Shown: positions 1 to 7,719 of the stretch, in pieces
How positions within the stretch are numbered: the stretch's first letter is position 1
Layout of the letters: each line of letters opens with the position of its first letter
NCBI GenBank assembly: GCA_012729095.1
Contig: JAAYDU010000061.1
Span: forward strand, 1-64,000
Direction: 5' to 3'
DNA from: Methanobacteriota archaeon
GTDB lineage: Archaea; Thermoplasmatota; Thermoplasmata; Methanomassiliicoccales; UBA472
Length of the DNA: 64,000 nucleotides
Translations under genes and position numbers: made by a program
Notes under the pieces: model-generated
Databases searched by the model: none
What the model saw: only the letters and a program-made list of their open reading frames with translations
What the model was told of the DNA's origin: nothing

Positions 1-82
1 CGGCGCCGGCCGCCGCAAGGGAGTGGGCCAGGTTGTACACGAACGAGTCGTAGTTGTCCACGACCAGGACCTTGGGGCTCAT
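1..82 (-). CDS. trpG: Anthranilate synthase component II (glutamine amidotransferase), partial
   Basis: Only the first 27 codons are inside the window; the gene runs off the left edge. The visible N-terminus reads MSPKVLVVDNYDSFVYNLAH, which carries the DNYDSF signature typical of the start of TrpG/PabA class-I glutamine amidotransferases. These supply ammonia to TrpE for anthranilate synthesis. Its ATG overlaps the TGA of trpE in an ATGA arrangement, so the two are translationally coupled in a trpEG operon. A PabA role (p-aminobenzoate) cannot be excluded from 27 residues, but the adjacent trpE makes tryptophan synthesis the better reading. Confidence 0.85.
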   Translation of the reverse strand, partial: MSPKVLVVDNYDSFVYNLAHSLAAAGA

Positions 83-1389
83 GCTCCCCCCTCGCACAGC
101 TGAAGGGAGCGGTGCATGGCGCCCAGCTTCCCCTGGCATTCCCGGAACTCCTTGTCAGGCCGCGAATCCGTCACTATGCCCGCCCCGGCCTGCAGGTAGA
201 TGCGGTCCCCGTTAACGAAGGCGGAGCGTATGGTTATGGCGGTGTCCATGTCCCCGCTGTCGGAGATGTAGCCGACCGCCCCGGCGTAGGGCCCCCTGCC
301 CCTGCCCTCCAGGGACTCGATCAGTTTCATGGCCCGGTGCTTGGGCGCCCCGCTGACCGTGCCCGCCGGGAACACCGCGCCCAGGGCGTCCAGGGAGTCA
401 ACGTCCCGGCGGAGCACGCCGCGCACCCGCGATACCATGTGCTGCACGTGGCTGTACTCCTCCACCCTCATCAGGTCCGCCACCTCCACAGTGCCGTACT
501 CGCAAACCTTGCCCAGGTCGTTCCTGGCCAGGTCCACCAGCATCATGTGCTCCGCCCTTTCCTTCCGGTCGGAGAGCATGGAGCTGCGGTTCGCCATCCT
601 TTCCCGGAGGTCCGAGCCGAGGGGGCAAGTGCCCGCTATGGGGTATGTTATGGCCTCCCTGCCGCGCACGGTGATCAGGGTCTCCGGGCTGGAACCAAGT
701 ACGGCGCGCTCCCCGAAATCCAGGTAGAACATGTAGGGGGAGGGGTTGACCTCGCGGAGGCGGAGGTAGAACTGGAACGGGTCCCCTTCGAAGCGATGTT
801 CCTGGTGGCCGGAAAGGACGACCTGAAAGGCCTCTCCCCCGGAAATACGGTCCCTCAGGTCCGTCACCCCCCTCTCGTAATCGTCCCTCGGCGTTCTGGA
901 CACCATCTCCTTCAGAAGGAACGGTCGATGCTCCCCTTCGTTCTCCAGCAGGGGCCGTAGCCCGTCCTCCCCTCGAGGGTGGAAGTGATAGGCCTTGAAG
1001 GCCGAGTGGTCGAACACCAGGCCGCTGTCGTACATACCCAGCTCATAGGCCGGGAATCCCCCGTCCCTGACCGCCAGCCCGCTCTCCAAAGAGTTCACCA
1101 GGTGATACGAGAAGTATCCTACCAGCCCGCCCATGAAAGGGAAGGGGGAGCGGAGCTTATCGCGTCCTTCCATGGCCTTCCGCACGTCCCGCAGGCCGCT
1201 GCCGCTGGAACCGCGGACCACCTCCCGGGGCATCGCCCCCAGGAACGAGTAGGCCACGGTCCTGGAGCATCCCTCCGCGCTCTCCAGCAGGAAGGAGGGC
1301 CTCCCGGCGCCTCTTATGCGCGAGTACGCCTCAGCAGGGCCCATTCCCAGGGGCATCTCCTCGAACACTATGTCCGGTGATCCGTTCAT
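79..1389 (-). CDS. trpE: Anthranilate synthase component I
   Basis: Converts chorismate plus ammonia to anthranilate, the first committed step of tryptophan synthesis, with the downstream TrpG as ammonia donor. The 436-residue protein has an N-terminal Anth_synt_I_N region and a C-terminal chorismate-binding domain with the conserved blocks SPETLI, IAGTCPLG, FPAGTVSGAPK and AGAGIV. The length is typical of compact archaeal TrpE. Start is the ATG at 1389; an AT-rich stretch with a TATA-like TTTATATG lies about 25-35 bases upstream. PabB is the main alternative identity. It ends with TGA overlapping the trpG start. Confidence 0.9.
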   Translation of the reverse strand: MNGSPDIVFEEMPLGMGPAEAYSRIRGAGRPSFLLESAEGCSRTVAYSFLGAMPREVVRGSSGSGLRDVRKAMEGRDKLRSPFPFMGGLVGYFSYHLVNSLESGLAVRDGGFPAYELGMYDSGLVFDHSAFKAYHFHPRGEDGLRPLLENEGEHRPFLLKEMVSRTPRDDYERGVTDLRDRISGGEAFQVVLSGHQEHRFEGDPFQFYLRLREVNPSPYMFYLDFGERAVLGSSPETLITVRGREAITYPIAGTCPLGSDLRERMANRSSMLSDRKERAEHMMLVDLARNDLGKVCEYGTVEVADLMRVEEYSHVQHMVSRVRGVLRRDVDSLDALGAVFPAGTVSGAPKHRAMKLIESLEGRGRGPYAGAVGYISDSGDMDTAITIRSAFVNGDRIYLQAGAGIVTDSRPDKEFRECQGKLGAMHRSLQLCEGGA

Positions 1390-1404
1390 GATATTTCATG
1401 CACA

Positions 1405-1465
1405 ATAATGACCATATAAAAGCATTATTGAATTTTATAATACAATATATTATTTACAAGTGCGC
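1405..1465 (-). promoter_or_regulatory. AT-rich promoter region of trpEG
   Basis: On the minus strand this gap reads as an AT-rich tract containing TTTATATGG around 1413-1421, a plausible TATA box about 25-30 bases before the trpE ATG at 1389. The neighbouring bases are strongly GC-rich, so the composition break supports a promoter. No attenuator hairpin or tryptophan-rich leader peptide is evident. Confidence 0.5.
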
Positions 1466-1516
1466 GCACAGGGGTATCGGCAAGGCTTCAAAACGCGCCG
1501 ATCAGGGCGTTAGACG

Positions 1517-2131
1517 TTACAGCGTGAGCAGTATCTGCACGCCCAGCAGTACCACTATGGCGTTGCCCACCAGGACGGTGATGCCCATGAAGCGCGGCGT
1601 CAGGCGGGAACGGGCCACGGCGCCAATGGCCGCCAGCAGGGTCTGCCAGGACACGGAGGCGATGGCCACTCCGGTGACGAAGAGCAGGCAGTCGGCGGTT
1701 GTGAAGGACCATGTCGGCCCCTTTCCGATTATCAGCGCCGCGAAGTAGGCCACGGTGAAAGGGTTCAGCAAGGTGATGGCTATGAACTTGGCGTAGACCT
1801 TCAGCGCCTCCATCCTGCCGTCCTCCTCAATGTCCTTACCAGGCCTGACCTTGCGGAAGTGCAGCAGTCCAAAGGCGCCCATGGCCACCAGGACAAGGCC
1901 GCTGGCCACCTGCAGTTCCAGGGAATAGGGGGAGATGAGCTCGGCGATCGCCGCCCCGGTGAAGACGGCCAGGGCGGCGCAGGAGCAGTCCACGGTGGCC
2001 GCGCCCACCCCGGCCACGAAACCCAGCCCGAAACCCTTCTCCAGGGCAAGGTTTACCAATAATATTGATACGGCCCCCAGGGGGATGGCTATGCCGAAAC
2101 CGGCTATCATTCCTTCCAACAGCGCGCTCAT
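1517..2131 (-). CDS. LysE/RhtB-family amino acid exporter
   Basis: A 204-residue integral membrane protein with about six hydrophobic segments. The opening GFGIAIPLGAVSILLVNLAL matches the N-terminal segment of LysE-type transporters (positive-inside, with a conserved Pro-Gly/Ala turn), and a second block LLNPFTVAYFAALI corresponds to the NP motif of the family. Members export basic or small amino acids and related metabolites; the substrate cannot be told here. The frame stays open further upstream, but the ATG at 2131 (MSALLEGM) is chosen because it directly precedes the first membrane helix and leaves room for the divergent gene at 2246. Confidence 0.8.
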   Translation of the reverse strand: MSALLEGMIAGFGIAIPLGAVSILLVNLALEKGFGLGFVAGVGAATVDCSCAALAVFTGAAIAELISPYSLELQVASGLVLVAMGAFGLLHFRKVRPGKDIEEDGRMEALKVYAKFIAITLLNPFTVAYFAALIIGKGPTWSFTTADCLLFVTGVAIASVSWQTLLAAIGAVARSRLTPRFMGITVLVGNAIVVLLGVQILLTL

Positions 2132-2245
2132 GCCCGGAACATGCCTGGAACGCGGGTATGATAGAAGAACATTGGCGCTCACCTTCGCGGCATCCATGAA
2201 AAACGATAATACCGGCCTTGGCGTTCGGTGACCCGGGACTAGGAC

Positions 2246-2818
2246 ATGAAGGTCATTGCTTTCAACGGAAGCCCGAGGGTGGGCGGGAACACCCATCACG
2301 CATTGCAGGTCGTACTGGACGAGCTGAAGAAGGAAGGGTTCCAGACCGAGCTGGTCGACATCTGCAGGGAGGAACTTAGGCCCTGCCGGGCCTGCGGCAG
2401 CTGCGGCAGGAACAAGGACGAAAGGTGCGTGTTGGCCGAGGACCGTCTCAACGAGTACGTGCAGAGGATGAAGGACGCGGACGGCATGATAATCGGCTCC
2501 CCGACGTACTTCGGCAACATGACCGCCCAGACCAAGGCCTTCGTGGACCGGGCCTTCTACGTGGCCAGGTCCAACGGGGACATGTTCCGGCGCAAGGTGG
2601 GGGCAGCCGTGGCCGTCAACCGCCGGGCCGGCGCTCTGGACACCTTCGACGAGATCAACAAGCTCTTCCTGATCAGCCAGATGATAGTTCCGGGCAGCAG
2701 CTACTGGAACACCGTGACCGCCCTCAAGCCCGGCGAGGCCTCCCTGGACGAGGAGGGAATGAGGACGCTCAGGACGCTGGGAAGGAACATGTCATGGCTG
2801 CTCAAGAAGCTGGGATGA
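2246..2818 (+). CDS. Iron-sulfur flavoprotein / NADPH-dependent FMN reductase family protein
   Basis: A 190-residue flavodoxin-fold protein. It begins MKVIAFNGSPRVGGNTHHAL, with the FMN phosphate-binding loop GSPRxGGNT, and has a cysteine cluster CRACGSCGRNKDERC at about residues 47-61, as in archaeal iron-sulfur flavoproteins. A second flavin motif GSPTYFGNMTAQ follows. Such proteins shuttle electrons between ferredoxin and small acceptors. The cobalamin adenosyltransferase gene starts one base after its stop, so a role in reducing the corrinoid cobalt to Co(I) before adenosylation is a reasonable inference, not shown. Confidence 0.85.
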   Translation: MKVIAFNGSPRVGGNTHHALQVVLDELKKEGFQTELVDICREELRPCRACGSCGRNKDERCVLAEDRLNEYVQRMKDADGMIIGSPTYFGNMTAQTKAFVDRAFYVARSNGDMFRRKVGAAVAVNRRAGALDTFDEINKLFLISQMIVPGSSYWNTVTALKPGEASLDEEGMRTLRTLGRNMSWLLKKLG

Positions 2819-2819
2819 G

Positions 2820-3341
2820 ATGGAGGGCGAGATAGGCCTGCTCCACGTCTACACCGGCGATGGAAAGGGAAAGACGACGGCGGCCCTGGGCATGTGCGCC
2901 AGGGCCGTGGGGCACGGGTACCGGGCGCTAGTGGTCCAGTTCATGAAGACCGGCGGGACCTACGGGGAGAACTTCCTCCGCCTGCCGGGTCTGGAGGTGG
3001 TCCCCTCCGGCCACGACTGCCTCGTGTTCTCGGACAAGGTCACCCAGGCAGACCTGGACAAGGCGGCGGAAGGGTTGCGCCTGGCCGGGGAGGCCATGCG
3101 CTCGGGTAAGTACCGGATGGTCGTTCTTGACGAGGTGAGCGTGGCCATCAAGTTCAGGCTGCTGGACGTCAATGACGTGGTCAGCGCCGTTAACGGGAGG
3201 GCCGAAGGCGTGGAGGCGGTGATCACCGGAAGGTACGCCCCGCCCGAGCTGCTGGAGATGGCCGATTACATAAGCGAGGTCAAAGCAGTCAGGCATCCTT
3301 ACGAGAAAGGGCTGACATCAAGGAAGGGCGTCGACCGCTGA
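2820..3341 (+). CDS. cobO: Cob(I)yrinic acid a,c-diamide adenosyltransferase
   Basis: A 173-residue ATP:corrinoid adenosyltransferase of the CobA/CobO/BtuR family, which puts the 5-prime-deoxyadenosyl group on Co(I) corrinoids. The N-terminal P-loop GDGKGKTTAAL (about residues 13-23), the VVQFMKTG block and the VVLDEVSVAI block are diagnostic. Corrinoids are central to methyl transfer in this organism. The gene is one base downstream of the flavoprotein gene and surely cotranscribed. The next gene downstream is convergent. Confidence 0.93.
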   Translation: MEGEIGLLHVYTGDGKGKTTAALGMCARAVGHGYRALVVQFMKTGGTYGENFLRLPGLEVVPSGHDCLVFSDKVTQADLDKAAEGLRLAGEAMRSGKYRMVVLDEVSVAIKFRLLDVNDVVSAVNGRAEGVEAVITGRYAPPELLEMADYISEVKAVRHPYEKGLTSRKGVDR

Positions 3342-3386
3342 TCCCACGCGCACGATCGGGAAGCAGCCCCATGTGAAATGTTCTAT

Positions 3387-3473
3387 GACCGGTGATCGAC
3401 CACGCGCTGCAGGCGCTCCATTGGAACCGCGGCGCGCGTGACCGCGGGCGCCAAGACCTGCGCATCACCGGTC
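3387..3473. ncRNA. Candidate structured RNA in a convergent intergenic gap
   Basis: The 154-base gap between cobO and the PRC-barrel gene holds a nested inverted repeat. GACCGGTGAT at 3387-3396 pairs perfectly with ATCACCGGTC at 3464-3473. Inside this, short GC-rich complementary blocks (GGCGC with GCGCC; GCAGG with CCTGC) could extend the stem. Strand is undecided: on the minus strand the structure is followed by ATAGAACA, reminiscent of an ACA box. It could instead be a bidirectional terminator, though no T-run follows. No family was recognised. Confidence 0.35.
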
Positions 3474-3495
3474 CTGCGGTCGGCCTGGCCTTTAC

Positions 3496-3762
3496 TTAGA
3501 ATAGCTCGTCCAGCTCCTTCATTGTCAAGCGCAGCTGTATCACGTCGCCCACCACGGCCACCAGGTCGGTGGACACGTTGATGATCAACGGCTTGAAAAG
3601 CTTCTTCTTCATGTGCAGTTCCTTAGCGGCGTCCTTGCTCACGTTCACAAGTATGTGCAGCACCGTCCACTTCTCGGTGTCGATGGTGCTGCCATGAAGG
3701 ACGCCAAGCTCCCGACCGTCCTTGCTTATGACCCTCTTCCTGTCCACGCTACTGAGTTCCAT
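3496..3762 (-). CDS. PRC-barrel domain protein
   Basis: An 88-residue protein with the layout of an archaeal stand-alone PRC-barrel: a strand-rich N-terminus containing KRVISKDGRELGVLHG, a middle with conserved W and VLHILVNVS, and a C-terminus ending in a short acidic helix. PRC-barrels are small beta-barrel modules found in photosynthetic reaction centre H subunits, RimM and archaeal proteins linked with cell division (CdpB types). A link with the SepF gene at 21786 is conceivable but they are not adjacent. Start ATG at 3762. Confidence 0.7.
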   Translation of the reverse strand: MELSSVDRKRVISKDGRELGVLHGSTIDTEKWTVLHILVNVSKDAAKELHMKKKLFKPLIINVSTDLVAVVGDVIQLRLTMKELDELF

Positions 3763-3810
3763 AGCCGATAACCCCGTCCAACATGATTATGTGCGGAGAT
3801 AAGGATTTCC

Positions 3811-4014
3811 TCATTTGACGATGGCCATGATAACGGCTACCGTGAGGAAGGCCAGCCCGGCCAGAAGCCAACTTCCGGTGAACATGAGCACGAATATGGC
3901 CGCCATGATGGCCGGGAAGAACCTTATCAGGCTTCCGACCAGCACCACCAGGACCACGATGCCGATGATCACCAGCAGAAGGGGAATGGCCATAACGAGC
4001 AGTTCAATGATCAT
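3811..4014 (-). CDS. Small two- or three-helix membrane protein of unknown function
   Basis: A 67-residue, almost entirely hydrophobic protein (many Ile, Val, Leu) with one charged break SLIRFFP at about residues 28-34 and a C-terminal Lys. It likely forms two to three transmembrane segments. No catalytic motif is visible. It sits between a PRC-barrel gene and the divergent CoA-transferase gene. The hydrophobic composition and uninterrupted frame support coding, but no family was recognised. Confidence 0.5.
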   Translation of the reverse strand: MIIELLVMAIPLLLVIIGIVVLVVLVGSLIRFFPAIMAAIFVLMFTGSWLLAGLAFLTVAVIMAIVK

Positions 4015-4101
4015 CCCGCTTCCATGCCGCTCTCCTGTGAAGTATTTTGCGCCCTTCCCGCATTCCCGCGCAGAAGCCTTTAATGAGGCGATTGTCGATT
4101 A

Positions 4102-5970
4102 GTGAACCCGATGGGAAGTGATTGGGAACAGGAGTACCGGTCCAAGGTACTGACCGCCGAGGAGGCGGTGCTGAAGATAGGTCCGGGGCGGACGGTGTTC
4201 GTTGGCACGGCCTGCGGGGAGCCGCAGGCTCTGGTGAAGGCGCTGCTGTCCAAATCCTACGCCATGATCGACAGCGAGGTGATCCAGACGCTCTCCCTGG
4301 GCCTCACTTTCTACGCCGAGGACCAGTTCCGGGACCAGTTCCGCCTGAACGCCTTCTTCATCGGTCCCAACGTCCGGGGGGCGGTGAACGAGGGGAAGGC
4401 CGATTACACGCCGGTCAACCTTTCGGACATCGAGAAGCTCTTCTCCAGCGGGCTGAAGCCGGTGGACGTGGCGCTGATACAGGTGTCCCCGCCGGATGAC
4501 GAGGGGTACTGCAACCTGGGGGTGTCTGTGGACATAACCATGTCCGCGGCCATGCATGCGGATGTGGTCATAGCGGAGGTCAACCCCAACATGCCCCGCC
4601 TGGGCGGGGACAGCCGGCTGCACATCAGGGAGATAGACCACGTGGTGGAGAACGACCAGCCCATACTGGAGTTCATCGGGGACGAGGAGGCGTCCCGGGT
4701 CGCCCCGCGCATAGGGAAGAACGTTGCCGAACTGATCCCAGACGGGGCGACGATACAGATAGGATACGGCAGCGTGCCGGACGCCATCCTTACGTATCTG
4801 GACGAGAAGAAGGACCTCGGCATCCACACCGAGATGTTCTCCGACGGTATCATAGACCTGGTCGAAAAAGGGGTGATCACCGGCAAGAGGAAGGGCTTTC
4901 ACGATGGAAAGATAGTCTCATCCTTCTGCATGGGCAGCAAGCGCCTCTTCGATTTCATCGATGGCAACGAGATGTTCGAGATGTACCCGTCCTCGTACAC
5001 GAACGATCCGTGCAACATCTCCCGCAACCGCAACATGATCGCCATCAATTCGGCCCTGGAGGTCGATCTCACCGGCCAGGTGTGCACGGACCAGATAGGC
5101 CACCGCTTCTACTCGGGCATCGGAGGGCAGGCCGATTTCATGAGGGGCGCTGCCAGGTCCCCCGGCGGCAAGGGGGTCATCGCCATGCCCGCCACCGCCC
5201 AGCATTACACGGTGTCGCGCATCGTCCCCACGCTGTCCTCGGGCGGCGGGGTGACCACCACCCGCGGCGACGTGCAGTTCGTGGTCACCGAGTTCGGGGT
5301 GGCCGACCTGCGGGGGAAGAGCATAATGGAGCGGGCGCTGGCGCTCATCGGCATATCCCATCCCCGCTTCCGCGCCGAGCTGCTCATGCACGCCAAGTCC
5401 CTGCATTACGTCTACCAGGACCAGATGGAGGTCGGGTACGTGGGCATATATCCCGAGCAGTACGAGACCGTGCGCGTCGTGGCCGACCACGAAATGTACT
5501 TCCGGCCCGCGAAGCCCACTGACGAGCCATTGCTCAAGGACATGTTCTACTCCCTGTCCAAGGACACCGTCTACAACCGTTTCATGGGCCTCAAGCGCAG
5601 CATGCCCCACCGCGAGCTGCAGCGCATCGTGAACATAGATTACGACACGCGCATGACGCTATGCGGCTTCGTGCACGAGGACGGCATATGGGAGATGACG
5701 TCCTTCGCCATGTACGACATGGACAAGGCGTCCAACACCGCCGAGATATCCTTTGCCGTCAGCGACCGATGGCAGAACAAGCGCATCGGCACCATGCTGA
5801 TGGACATGATGACCGAGATCGCCCGGGACCGCAAGATAAAGGCGTTCACCGCCGAGCTGCTGGGGGAGAACATGCGCATGCTGGACCTCTTCTACCGCAC
5901 CGGGCTGAAGGTGGAGACCCGATTGACGGAGGACACCTACCTGGTCACCATTGACCTATGGGACAAGTGA
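4102..5970 (+). CDS. Acetyl-CoA hydrolase/CoA-transferase fused to a GNAT acetyltransferase domain
   Basis: A 622-residue fusion. Residues about 1-450 form a class-I CoA-transferase of the 4-hydroxybutyrate/acetyl-CoA transferase type. The block GIHTEMFSDGIIDL, with Glu244 as the candidate covalent catalytic glutamate, and the block FYSGIGGQADFMRGA are characteristic. Residues about 475-622 form a GNAT fold with AVSDRWQNKRIGTMLMDMM, the acetyl-CoA binding V/I-x-x-x-x-Q/R-x-x-G-x-G/A loop. The fusion could couple acyl-CoA exchange with sensing or acetylation. Start is the GTG at 4102; the ATG at 4111 is equally possible. Confidence 0.85.
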   Translation: MNPMGSDWEQEYRSKVLTAEEAVLKIGPGRTVFVGTACGEPQALVKALLSKSYAMIDSEVIQTLSLGLTFYAEDQFRDQFRLNAFFIGPNVRGAVNEGKADYTPVNLSDIEKLFSSGLKPVDVALIQVSPPDDEGYCNLGVSVDITMSAAMHADVVIAEVNPNMPRLGGDSRLHIREIDHVVENDQPILEFIGDEEASRVAPRIGKNVAELIPDGATIQIGYGSVPDAILTYLDEKKDLGIHTEMFSDGIIDLVEKGVITGKRKGFHDGKIVSSFCMGSKRLFDFIDGNEMFEMYPSSYTNDPCNISRNRNMIAINSALEVDLTGQVCTDQIGHRFYSGIGGQADFMRGAARSPGGKGVIAMPATAQHYTVSRIVPTLSSGGGVTTTRGDVQFVVTEFGVADLRGKSIMERALALIGISHPRFRAELLMHAKSLHYVYQDQMEVGYVGIYPEQYETVRVVADHEMYFRPAKPTDEPLLKDMFYSLSKDTVYNRFMGLKRSMPHRELQRIVNIDYDTRMTLCGFVHEDGIWEMTSFAMYDMDKASNTAEISFAVSDRWQNKRIGTMLMDMMTEIARDRKIKAFTAELLGENMRMLDLFYRTGLKVETRLTEDTYLVTIDLWDK

Positions 5971-6681
5971 GCCGCATTCGGTGCAGGCGGGGTTCCTTGC
6001 GAACAGCACCTCGTCGGCCTGGCCGCTGATAAGGTCCAGGAACAGGGCGCGCCCGTTCGGCCTTTCCCCTATGCCGGTCAGCAGCTTGATCGCCTCCGCC
6101 GCCTGCAGGGAGCCGATGACCCCTGCCGCGGCCCCCAGCACCGGCACGCCGTTCCAGTGATTGGGCAGCGAGGGGAAGGCGCATCTGAGGCAAGGCCCGC
6201 CGGGAACTATGCTGAACACATGGCCGGAGAACCCCTCCACCGCCCCGTGGACGAACGGTATCTTCCTTTTCAGGCAGATGCGGTTCAGGAGATACCTTCC
6301 CTTGGGGTTGTCCATGCAGTCCACGGCCAGGTCGGCGTTCTCCAGTATGAAGGGCGTCTCCTCCTCCAGCCTCATTGGCAGGGCCTCCACGTCCACGTCA
6401 GAGTTGAGGGACTCCAGCTTCATTCGCGCCGATTCCACCTTGTACCTTGGAAGCAGCGCGTCCTCCTCGAAGTGAATGACCTGGCGGTTGAGATTGGACG
6501 GCTCGGCCTTCTGGTCGTCTATCAATATCAGTTTTCCGACCCCGGCCGCAGCAAGGTACTGGCATACCGGGGAGCCCAGTCCGCCTATGCCCACCACAGC
6601 CACGCAGGACCTGGCGAGCTTCCTCTGGGCCTCCGGTCCGAATTCGGGAATGGACAGCTGCCGGGAGTAACGGTCCTTCAT
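5956..6681 (-). CDS. ThiF/MoeB/HesA-family adenylyltransferase (E1-like)
   Basis: A 241-residue E1-like enzyme that adenylates the C-terminal glycine of ubiquitin-like sulfur carriers (SAMP, MoaD, ThiS). It opens with DRYSRQLSIPEFG, followed by the ATP-binding GIGGLGSPVCQYLAAAGVG, the SNLNRQ motif and a late zinc knuckle: CLRC (about 186-189) and CTEC near the C-terminus. Start ATG at 6681. The frame is open far upstream but that part lies antisense to the ABC transporter and is not coding. It ends in TAG and overlaps the CoA-transferase gene tail-to-tail by 15 bases. Confidence 0.9.
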   Translation of the reverse strand: MKDRYSRQLSIPEFGPEAQRKLARSCVAVVGIGGLGSPVCQYLAAAGVGKLILIDDQKAEPSNLNRQVIHFEEDALLPRYKVESARMKLESLNSDVDVEALPMRLEEETPFILENADLAVDCMDNPKGRYLLNRICLKRKIPFVHGAVEGFSGHVFSIVPGGPCLRCAFPSLPNHWNGVPVLGAAAGVIGSLQAAEAIKLLTGIGERPNGRALFLDLISGQADEVLFARNPACTECGSLVP

Positions 6682-6801
6682 CAGGACGGGAAAAGGCCGT
6701 GCGCGGATATAACAGGTGCTCCCCCGCGTCCATGTTCGCGCGCAGGCGCCCGGTGGCAATTTATATAAGCGAAAATTTCCTGCCTCCTCAGGGGGAGAAC
6801 G

Positions 6802-7719
6802 TTGGAGACGGTGATCGAGGTCAGGAACCTCGTCAAGAGGTACGGCGACCTGATGGCTGTGAACGGCATCGACCTGGACGTTCAAGCTGGGGAGGTCTAT
6901 TCCATCCTGGGGCCGAACGGGGCCGGAAAGACCACGTCCGTGGAGATAATGGAGTGCCTGAGGAGAAAGACCTCCGGGGAGGTGCGCGTACTCGGGCACG
7001 ATATCGAAAGGGGGCAGAAGGAGATCAAGAAGCGCATCGGCGTTCTGCCCCAGTCCTTCAACGCCTTCGACTATCTGACGGTGAAGGAGAACATCGAGTA
7101 CTTCGGAGGGCTGTTCGACAAGCGGATCCCCACCGACGAGCTGATCGACGCGGTGCAACTGCAGGACAAGCGTGACGTCTGGTTCATCAACCTGTCCGGC
7201 GGTCTCAAGCAGAGGGTGGGGGTGGCCATAGCCATGGTCAACGACCCCGACCTGGTATTTCTGGACGAGCCGACCACCGGTCTTGACCCCAAGGCCCGCC
7301 GGGAGGTGTGGGAGGTCATTCGGAACCTCAAGTCCCGGAACAAGACGGTCATCCTGACCACACATTACATGGAGGAGGCCGAGGTGCTCTCGGACCACGT
7401 GGCCATAATGGACGAGGGCAGGTTCATCGCCATGGGGACCACAAGGCAGATCATAGACCAGCACGGCTCGGGAAGCACCTGCATCGTGAAAGGGGCGAAC
7501 GATGCGGCGGTGGCCGCGTTGCGCTCCGCCGGCATGATCTGCGAGGCGAACGACGGCGACCTGTTGGTAAGGATAGAGGACAAGGGCTCCCTGCCCAAGA
7601 TCGTCGGGTTCCTGTCCTCGCCCGAGGTCACCTACGACGAGGTGCTCATCAAGGGCAGCAGCCTGGAGGACGTGTTCCTCAAGCTCACGGGAAGGAAGCT
7701 GGCGGAGGCGGAGCAATGA
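6802..7719 (+). CDS. ABC-2 type transporter, ATP-binding protein
   Basis: A 305-residue ATPase with Walker A GPNGAGKTT, signature LSGGLKQRVGVAIAM and Walker B LVFLDEPTTGLDP followed by the H-loop TTHYMEEAE; a C-terminal regulatory region of about 80 residues follows. This is the DrrA/NatA-like class that drives export of drugs, lipids or polysaccharide. The start is TTG at 6802, preceded by the strong GGGGGAG Shine-Dalgarno at 6791-6797. It overlaps the permease by ATGA. Confidence 0.92.
   Translation: METVIEVRNLVKRYGDLMAVNGIDLDVQAGEVYSILGPNGAGKTTSVEIMECLRRKTSGEVRVLGHDIERGQKEIKKRIGVLPQSFNAFDYLTVKENIEYFGGLFDKRIPTDELIDAVQLQDKRDVWFINLSGGLKQRVGVAIAMVNDPDLVFLDEPTTGLDPKARREVWEVIRNLKSRNKTVILTTHYMEEAEVLSDHVAIMDEGRFIAMGTTRQIIDQHGSGSTCIVKGANDAAVAALRSAGMICEANDGDLLVRIEDKGSLPKIVGFLSSPEVTYDEVLIKGSSLEDVFLKLTGRKLAEAEQ

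Noticed and set aside
5956-7716. A 586-residue minus-strand open frame extending the ThiF-like gene through the ABC transporter
   Set aside because: Only the part up to 6681 shows the ThiF fold; the rest is antisense to a clear ABC ATPase and is composition-driven.
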